Shown: piece by piece, positions 62,708 to 64,000 of the stretch | Layout: every line of letters begins with the position of its first letter | Position numbering within the stretch: the first letter of the stretch is position 1 | Translations under genes and position numbers: made by a program | The notes under the pieces: model-generated | Told to the model about the DNA's origin: nothing | Seen by the model: the letters and a program-made list of their open reading frames with translations, nothing else | Database searches by the model: none | Source of the DNA: Halobacteriales archaeon QS_3_64_16 | GTDB lineage: Archaea > Halobacteriota > Halobacteria > Halobacteriales > Halococcaceae | Length of the DNA stretch: 64,000 nucleotides | Direction of reading: 5' to 3' | Assembly: GCA_003021705.1 (NCBI GenBank) | Contig: PXRJ01000054.1 | Location: 1 to 64,000 of the forward strand

Positions 62708-63835
62708 TCACTCCAGTAGCTCGCGGCCGATGACGTCCTTTTGGACCTGGGTGGTACCCTCGTAGATCGTGGTGATCTTCGCGTCCCGATAGAATCGCTC
62801 GACCGGGAAATCGGTCGTGTAGCCATAGCCGCCATGGATCTGGATCGCCTCGTTCGCCACGTCGACGGCCGTCTCGCTCGCGGCGTACTTCGCCATACTC
62901 GCTTCGGTTCTGATATCCTCGCCCGCGTCGTCCTTGCGGGCGGCATCCCGGGTCAGCAGGCGGGCGGACTGCGTGCGCGTGTGCATCTCTGCGACCTTGT
63001 GCCGGATCGCCTGGAAGTCCGCGATCGGTTGGTCGAACTGTTCGCGATCGCCAGCGTACTCCACTGCGGCGTCGAGAGCGGCCTGGGATACGCCTACTGC
63101 CTGGGAGGCGATCCCGATCCGCCCGCCGGTCAGGATCGATAGCGCCGCGGCCAGCCCCCGTCCCTCCTCGGTCAATCGGTTCTCGGCGGGGATCCAAGCG
63201 TTGTCGAACGTCAGCGACGTGGTGTCGCTCGCGCGCAACCCGAGTTTCTCCTCTTTTTTGCCGACTTCCACACCCCTGGTATCCATCGGGACGAGGAACT
63301 GGGTGATCGAGTTCGGGTCCTGGCGGTCGGTCTTTGCGAAGAGGATCGCGACACCAGCTCGAGAACCGTTGGTGATCCACTGCTTATCGCCGTTCAGCAC
63401 GTACTGCTGGCCCTCGCGTCTCGCCTCGGTACTCATCCCCGCGGGGTTCGACCCGGCGTGGGGTTCCGACAGCGCGAAGGCCCCGACCGGTCGTCCCTCG
63501 CTCATTGCCGGCAGCCAGCGCTCACGTTGGGCTTCGGAACCGAACTCGGCGATACAGGCGGTCGCGAGACAGTGCACTGAAAGCGCGGTGGCGACCGCGA
63601 GCGAACCGTGGGCGAGCTCCTCGTTGACGACGCTGTAGGTCAGCCGGTCGGCGTCGAATCCACCATAGGCGTCGGGCGTCGTGAGCCCGGTGAAATCGAT
63701 TTCTGCTAATGCTTCCCAGGCGTCTTCGGGGAATTCCCCCTTTCGATCGGCCTCGGCGGCACCGGGCCGGATCTCCTCGCGTGCGACCTCCCGAACGAGA
63801 TCCCGGATCGCCCGCTGCTCGGCCGTGAGTTCCAT
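62708..63835 (-). CDS. Acyl-CoA dehydrogenase
   Basis: 375 aa from ATG 63835 (MELTAEQRAIRDLVREVAREEI). ALSEPHAGSNPAGM, NGDKQWITNGSRAG, GREQFDQPI-type EYAGDREQFDQPIADFQAI, and IHGGYGYTTDFPVERFYRDAKITTIYEGTTQVQ with the catalytic-base Glu of YEGTTQVQ. It is a paralogue of the enzyme at 18441. Gene order CaiB-like, acyl-CoA dehydrogenase, HAD on the minus strand suggests use of an unusual acyl-CoA. Confidence 0.93.
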   Translation of the reverse strand: MELTAEQRAIRDLVREVAREEIRPGAAEADRKGEFPEDAWEALAEIDFTGLTTPDAYGGFDADRLTYSVVNEELAHGSLAVATALSVHCLATACIAEFGSEAQRERWLPAMSEGRPVGAFALSEPHAGSNPAGMSTEARREGQQYVLNGDKQWITNGSRAGVAILFAKTDRQDPNSITQFLVPMDTRGVEVGKKEEKLGLRASDTTSLTFDNAWIPAENRLTEEGRGLAAALSILTGGRIGIASQAVGVSQAALDAAVEYAGDREQFDQPIADFQAIRHKVAEMHTRTQSARLLTRDAARKDDAGEDIRTEASMAKYAASETAVDVANEAIQIHGGYGYTTDFPVERFYRDAKITTIYEGTTQVQKDVIGRELLE

Positions 63836-63865
63836 ACCGAACGAACGTGACGGGGCGGGCAAAAG

Positions 63866-64000
63866 CTATCGGTCCGATTTCCCCCTTGCGCTCGTGGGCG
63901 ATCCGTCCGTCTCGTCCTCGTCATCCTTCCCCTCCGGTGTGGAGGTTAACCCTTCGAGTACGTCCTCGGTGTGCTCGCCTAACTCCGGGGGCTGCCGGTC
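63866..64000 (-). CDS. CaiB/BaiF family CoA-transferase, C-terminal fragment (5' end outside the window)
   Basis: The frame is open from the window edge to TAG at 63866. RQPPELGEHTEDVLEGL matches the conserved C-terminal end of class III CoA-transferases (PELGEHT-V-L). A disordered acidic tail follows. It lies 30 nt upstream of the acyl-CoA dehydrogenase on the same strand, so it is probably the first gene seen of that operon. Confidence 0.75.
   Translation of the reverse strand, partial: DRQPPELGEHTEDVLEGLTSTPEGKDDEDETDGSPTSARGKSDR

Overview
The window is chromosomal DNA from a haloarchaeon (class Halobacteria); the genus is not determined. The DNA is GC-rich and the predicted proteins are very acidic. 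Signature archaeal genes are present: RPA with its partner RPAP, the proteasome-activating nucleotidase PAN, archaeal adenylate kinase, archaeal-type methionine adenosyltransferase, ribosomal protein eS19, a PDCD5-like protein and a Tfx regulator. Many genes have TATA-like boxes 22-30 nt upstream of the start codon, as expected for leaderless haloarchaeal transcripts.

Layout. 1-2.7 kb: the broken 3' part of an Eco57I/PglX-like DNA methylase, followed by a convergent two-membrane-segment protein with a coupled 44-codon gene. 2.8-12.5 kb: small membrane proteins, upp, a beta-helix lipoprotein, an AT-rich foreign-looking gene (6.2-6.9 kb), an S9 peptidase, a remnant of an IS200/IS605-type end, a repeat-containing lipoprotein interrupted by a stop codon, and thrB. 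12.5-25.5 kb: a CYTH protein, methionine adenosyltransferase, adenylate kinase, aldehyde and acyl-CoA dehydrogenases, a second interrupted lipoprotein, an amidase, glutamate dehydrogenase, and a divergent CitE-like lyase / MaoC hydratase pair. 25.5-29 kb: GtrA, a heavily decayed membrane-protein gene, a radical SAM gene with a duplicated scrap of its own 3' end, and a frameshifted membrane gene. 29-36.5 kb: information processing (TRAM, Tfx, an RPA with a duplicated OB fold, RPAP, a ribbon-helix-helix protein, tRNA-His, three small zinc-ribbon proteins, TyrRS). 36.5-46.4 kb: membrane and conserved proteins, thiL beside an MFS remnant, a UPF0104-type protein, eS19, PhzF, PDCD5 and DUF502. 46.5-57.8 kb: a tight hisS - S66 peptidase - truA operon, an M28 peptidase, PepF, PAN, a membrane-anchored gluzincin and a nucleoside phosphorylase. 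57.9-64 kb: an HPP-UspA fusion, panB, an interrupted sensor kinase, and a minus-strand CaiB / acyl-CoA dehydrogenase / HAD operon that runs off the right edge.

The most striking global property is the number of broken genes: two homopolymer frameshifts in the methylase, single in-frame stops (TAA, TAG and TGA) in three otherwise intact genes, one single-frameshift membrane gene, one multiply broken membrane gene and one truncated transporter. Some may be consensus errors, especially the homopolymer ones. The gene at 26.0-26.9 kb has too many lesions for that and is real decay. The other notable items are the tandem OB-fold duplication in RPA, the zinc-ribbon cluster, the S66 enzyme between hisS and truA, and a recurring hairpin element downstream of genes. 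I found no CRISPR array, rRNA or complete transposon.
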